Assembly: GCF_004102045.2 (NCBI RefSeq)
Contig: NZ_CP029684.2
Span: 310,001-374,000, forward strand
Direction of reading: 5' to 3'
Length of the DNA stretch: 64,000 bases
Source: Oenococcus sicerae
Lineage (GTDB): Bacteria; Bacillota; Bacilli; Lactobacillales; Lactobacillaceae
The translations under genes and the position numbers were made by a program. Below are positions 61,177 through 64,000 of the stretch, piece by piece; position 1 is the first letter of the stretch, and each line of letters opens with the position of its first letter. Below the pieces are notes generated by a model, which made no database searches, was not told the origin of the DNA, and saw only the letters and a program-made list of their open reading frames with translations.

Positions 61177-62646
61177 ATGTTGTTTGTGCAAAATACGAAT
61201 TCGCAAGTTTCAAACAAATTAGATAAAGACCACATTTGCATCTTGATCGCGCTCGGAATGCTGACTTTTATGAGTGTTCTAGATGGGTCGATCGTGAATA
61301 TTGCATTGCCGTCTATCTCCAAAGATCTACATATTCCTTTAAATCAAGCTACTTGGACCGTGATCGTTTATTTGATCGTGATATCCGGCCTGCTGCTGCT
61401 ATTTGGCCGTATGGGCGATGTTTTCGGCAAAATTAAGATATTCAAAATCGGCACGGTCATTTTTACGATCGGGTCATTTTTGGCCGGCATTTCTGAATTC
61501 GGTCTGATATTCCTGCTGGCGGCCCGCGTGGTACAAGCAATCGGTGCCTCAATGGCCATGGCAACAAGCTTTGGTATTACAACTTCCAACTTTCCAGCCA
61601 GCATGCGTGCTCGCGCGATGTCGATCACAGGTATGTTCGTTTCATTGGGTGCGATCGCCGGTCCAGCGATCGGTGGTGCGATCCTCAGCCTGCTCAGCTG
61701 GTCTTATATTTTCTGGGTCAATGTTCCTTTTGGCCTCTTGACGATTCTGATCGGCATTAAGTATTTCCCTAAAGATACGATCGCACAGCCGGATGAAAAA
61801 ATCGATTATACAGGTTCGATCCTCTTTTTCGCCTTTATTGCCATTTTCTTTTTAGCTGTCAACGCTGCTGAAGTGGTCGGTTTCCAAGACATTTTGGTTA
61901 TTAGCGGCCTCGTCATTTCAATTCTGTTTTTAATTGCCTTTATAAAAGTAGAAAACGTGATCAAAGAGCCTATGATCAAATTGGAAATCTTTAAAAATCA
62001 GCTTTATTCAATCTCGCTGACGACGGCTTTTCTTGTTTTCGCAATTAACTCTTACACGAATATTCTCATGCCTTTCTACCTGCAGGATCTGCGAAAACTC
62101 ACACCGGGTCAGACTGGTTTGATCCTGATGTGTTTTCCGATCGCGAATTTTATCTTTTCACCAATTTCCGGCTGGGCTGGCGATAAATTCGATAAAGAAT
62201 TGATCACATTGATCGGTCTTGCCGGACTCACGCTGAGCCAGATCGGCTATCTATCTATCGGCGGTGCCTCTCCTTATTTATTGTTGGTCATCACTTTGAT
62301 CGCAAACGGCATGTCATCAGCCATCTTCATGTCACCCAATAACGCACTGACTATGAGTACTGTCCCAAGGCCGCTGTTAGGCATTGCCGGGTCTGTGACA
62401 GCCTTAGCCCGGAATGTCGGCTTTATTGTCGGTAATACTTTTGCGACAACGATGCTCTTTATCGGTATGAGTCAATTGGCTGGATATCGTGTTGTCAATT
62501 ATCTGCCGAAACATCCAGAATACTTTATTCAATCAATGCATTGGAGCTTTATCTTCGCTGCTTTGATGAGTCTGCTGGCCTTTGCTTTGACCCTCTACCG
62601 AATGTTAAAAAGGAATGCACTGCATAAGTACGTCGCCAGGAACTGA
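61177..62646 (+). CDS. DHA2-family drug efflux MFS transporter
   Basis: 489 residues with 14 membrane helices. Motif A FGRMGDVFGKIKIFKIG, motif B region AARVVQAIGASMAMATSFG, motif C GAIAGPAIGGAILSLLSW: the EmrB/QacA (14-helix) drug:H+ antiporter class. ATG at 61177 has no ribosome site and lies about 15 nt after a -10 box. Confidence 0.9.
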   Translation: MLFVQNTNSQVSNKLDKDHICILIALGMLTFMSVLDGSIVNIALPSISKDLHIPLNQATWTVIVYLIVISGLLLLFGRMGDVFGKIKIFKIGTVIFTIGSFLAGISEFGLIFLLAARVVQAIGASMAMATSFGITTSNFPASMRARAMSITGMFVSLGAIAGPAIGGAILSLLSWSYIFWVNVPFGLLTILIGIKYFPKDTIAQPDEKIDYTGSILFFAFIAIFFLAVNAAEVVGFQDILVISGLVISILFLIAFIKVENVIKEPMIKLEIFKNQLYSISLTTAFLVFAINSYTNILMPFYLQDLRKLTPGQTGLILMCFPIANFIFSPISGWAGDKFDKELITLIGLAGLTLSQIGYLSIGGASPYLLLVITLIANGMSSAIFMSPNNALTMSTVPRPLLGIAGSVTALARNVGFIVGNTFATTMLFIGMSQLAGYRVVNYLPKHPEYFIQSMHWSFIFAALMSLLAFALTLYRMLKRNALHKYVARN

Positions 62647-62662
62647 AGTTCCTGGTTTTTAT
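62636..62662 (+). terminator. Terminator of the efflux gene
   Basis: CCAGGAACT-GA-AGTTCCTGG followed by TTTTTATTTG. The stop codon lies inside the hairpin. Confidence 0.88.
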
Positions 62663-62708
62663 TTGTCAGCTGATCCAAGCCTATAAAAATAAGTGCTTTA
62701 ATGGAAAC

Positions 62709-63386
62709 ATGTATTATTTGAACGGCGATTACTACGAGCTCACGCTAAAACAAAAACTTTCTTATTTTTTCATCTCTCTGACGATCATTTCTTTCGGGAA
62801 CGGCCTATCGATCGCTGCTGCGATGGGAGCAGCCCCTTGGTCAGCAGCCGCCGTCAACTTATCGAACATCACGCATTTGCCAACCATGCTTTTCCTAGCC
62901 ATTGAGGCGATCTTTGCGGCTGCTGTTAACTTGCTATTGGTTGATCACATTGATTGGCACCGAGCTGCTGGCAATATGGTTTTTGGTCTCTTGTTCAGCG
63001 TCTTTGTCGCTGAATTTGCCAATTTTTTTCAACCTTTCATTGTCGGACTGCCTCTGATCATTAAAATTCTGATTGATCTGATCGGTATTTGGGCAATTGG
63101 TGTCGGCATTTCTATTATTCAGCGCACCAATTTTGTCATGCATCCCTTAGACGGTCTTACCAATCTGGCACGTTTTAAATTTTTCCATGGTTCGGCGCCA
63201 CTAGGACAAATTTCAAACTTCATTGTAGCCGTCAGTATTTCCTTAGTCTGCTGGCTGGTCTCCGGTAAAATATTAGGTTACGGTATCGGGACACTTTACT
63301 GTTTTTTCTTGCAAGGAAATAATATTGCTTGGGGAGACCAGCACCTTTTCAAACATCTCCTGCATATCGATCCAACAAAACTATAA
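62709..63386 (+). CDS. YczE/YyaS-family membrane protein
   Basis: 225 residues, five or six membrane helices. SLTIISFGNGLSIAAAMGAAPWSAAAVNLS and QRTNFVMHPLDGLTN are characteristic of the YczE/YyaS/YitT-like family. Function unknown, possibly transport. ATG with no clear ribosome site. Confidence 0.75.
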   Translation: MYYLNGDYYELTLKQKLSYFFISLTIISFGNGLSIAAAMGAAPWSAAAVNLSNITHLPTMLFLAIEAIFAAAVNLLLVDHIDWHRAAGNMVFGLLFSVFVAEFANFFQPFIVGLPLIIKILIDLIGIWAIGVGISIIQRTNFVMHPLDGLTNLARFKFFHGSAPLGQISNFIVAVSISLVCWLVSGKILGYGIGTLYCFFLQGNNIAWGDQHLFKHLLHIDPTKL

Positions 63387-63393
63387 AAAAAGA

Positions 63394-63423
63394 ACGCCAA
63401 TTAAGCGATCTGCTTAATTTTTG
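63394..63423. terminator. Bidirectional terminator
   Basis: AATTAAGC-GATCT-GCTTAATT with A-run before and T-run after, between convergent genes. Overlaps the msrA stop codon. Confidence 0.65.
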
Positions 63424-63944
63424 TTCCAATGCTTTTCTGTGAAAGCTTCGCGTTGTGCATCCTGCAGTTTCATACGAGCCTGATTGTATTTGTAAAAATC
63501 TTGGTGATATGCTTCGGCATCCCAAAAGACTACAGCATCTTCGATTTTGGTCACGATTGGATCATTGGCAAATACTTTTGATTCAATCAGTTTTTGTTTG
63601 GAAGCTTCAGCAATTTGACGCTGTTTAGCCGAATTAACAAAGATAACCGGTCGATAATTATCACCACGATCTTGGAATTGGCCACCTGCATCAGTCGGGT
63701 CGGTCACCTGCCAATAAAGTTCGACCAAATCAGAATAGGTTATTTTTTCTGGATCAAACCAAATTTTAACGGCTTCTGTATGACCTGTTGAATGTGCTGA
63801 GACCTGTTCATAAGTTGGGTGATCAACGTGACCGCCCGTGTAGCCTGAACGAACTTTCACAATGCCCGGCAAGGAATCAAATGGTTCAACCATGCACCAA
63901 AAACATCCGCCGGCAAAAATAGCTGTTTGCGTTTTTTCTGCCAT
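63414..63944 (-). CDS. msrA: Peptide methionine-S-sulfoxide reductase A
   Basis: 176 residues. GCFWC motif with C14 as nucleophile, then [30 protein letters not shown] and [11 protein letters not shown], the full MsrA pattern. Repairs oxidised methionine. AAAGGAG ribosome site 7 nt before the ATG. No msrB is fused. Confidence 0.95.
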   Translation of the reverse strand: MAEKTQTAIFAGGCFWCMVEPFDSLPGIVKVRSGYTGGHVDHPTYEQVSAHSTGHTEAVKIWFDPEKITYSDLVELYWQVTDPTDAGGQFQDRGDNYRPVIFVNSAKQRQIAEASKQKLIESKVFANDPIVTKIEDAVVFWDAEAYHQDFYKYNQARMKLQDAQREAFTEKHWNKN

Positions 63945-63959
63945 GATAAGCTCCTTTAT

Positions 63960-64000
63960 TTAACGAATGGATTCCAAAAACGGCCGCCATTCACAAACAA
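63960..64000 (-). CDS. Possible C-terminal end of a gene upstream of msrA
   Basis: Thirteen codons (LFVNGGRFWNPFV and K, stop at 63960-63962) that read as coding and end 15 bp before msrA. Too short to assign. Confidence 0.3.
   Translation of the reverse strand, partial: VCEWRPFLESIR

Overview
The window looks like a chromosome segment of a low-GC, heterofermentative lactic acid bacterium. Support for this: a short single-domain 6-phosphogluconate dehydrogenase next to an RpiR-type regulator, PTS sugar uptake, class C sortases with an LPxTG protein, Gram-positive Wzz/BY-kinase/PHP-phosphatase exopolysaccharide control, and DegV and LicD proteins. Family Lactobacillaceae (the former Leuconostocaceae, for example an Oenococcus-like organism) is my best guess; no rRNA or other strict marker is present, so genus is unproven.

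Layout. 1-3.2 kb: start of a sugar-porter MFS gene, a frameshifted secreted sunset-domain protein, and an SDR oxidoreductase divergent from a TetR repressor with two clear operators. 3.2-18.4 kb: an accessory island dense in defence-type and toxin-antitoxin genes, many of them broken: a PBECR4-like protein, a doc remnant, higBA, a frameshifted DUF4365 gene, a SIR2-like protein with an unrecognised partner, a DUF3892 protein, an EcsC-like protein, a relB/yafQ-type pair, a KAP-family membrane NTPase, an ATPase-TOPRIM protein preceded by a frameshifted small gene and a four-helix membrane protein, and a DUF4062 fragment.

18.5-36.3 kb: an exopolysaccharide locus on the minus strand (Wzz, a kinase fused to its PHP phosphatase, a priming sugar transferase, then glycosyltransferases, LicD, Wzx, Wzy), split in the middle by a sucrose utilisation unit (scrA, scrB, a glucose-type EIIA, and a divergent AraC regulator). 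36.5-48.6 kb: a surface-protein island with a 1773-residue LPxTG adhesin carrying seven SpaA-type repeats, a cellobiose-type EIIC, two class C sortases each with an extra C-terminal SpaA/Cna_B-like domain, and two paralogous AraC-type regulators at either end whose promoters predict leaderless mRNAs. 48.6-64 kb: ordinary core genes (serine hydrolase, two DegV proteins, gnd/rpiR, a DUF2075 ATPase, hydrolase, XRE regulator, methyltransferase-like protein, fructosamine-kinase-like protein, ABC-2 exporter, DHA2 efflux pump, YczE-like protein, msrA) plus one structured non-coding RNA candidate.

The most unusual items are the ATPase-TOPRIM cassette at 15.1-18.2 kb, the SIR2-like pair at 7.2-9.7 kb, the sortases with C-terminal SpaA-like domains, the kinase-phosphatase fusion, and the matched leaderless regulators. 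All functional statements are by reading of motifs; no database search was run.
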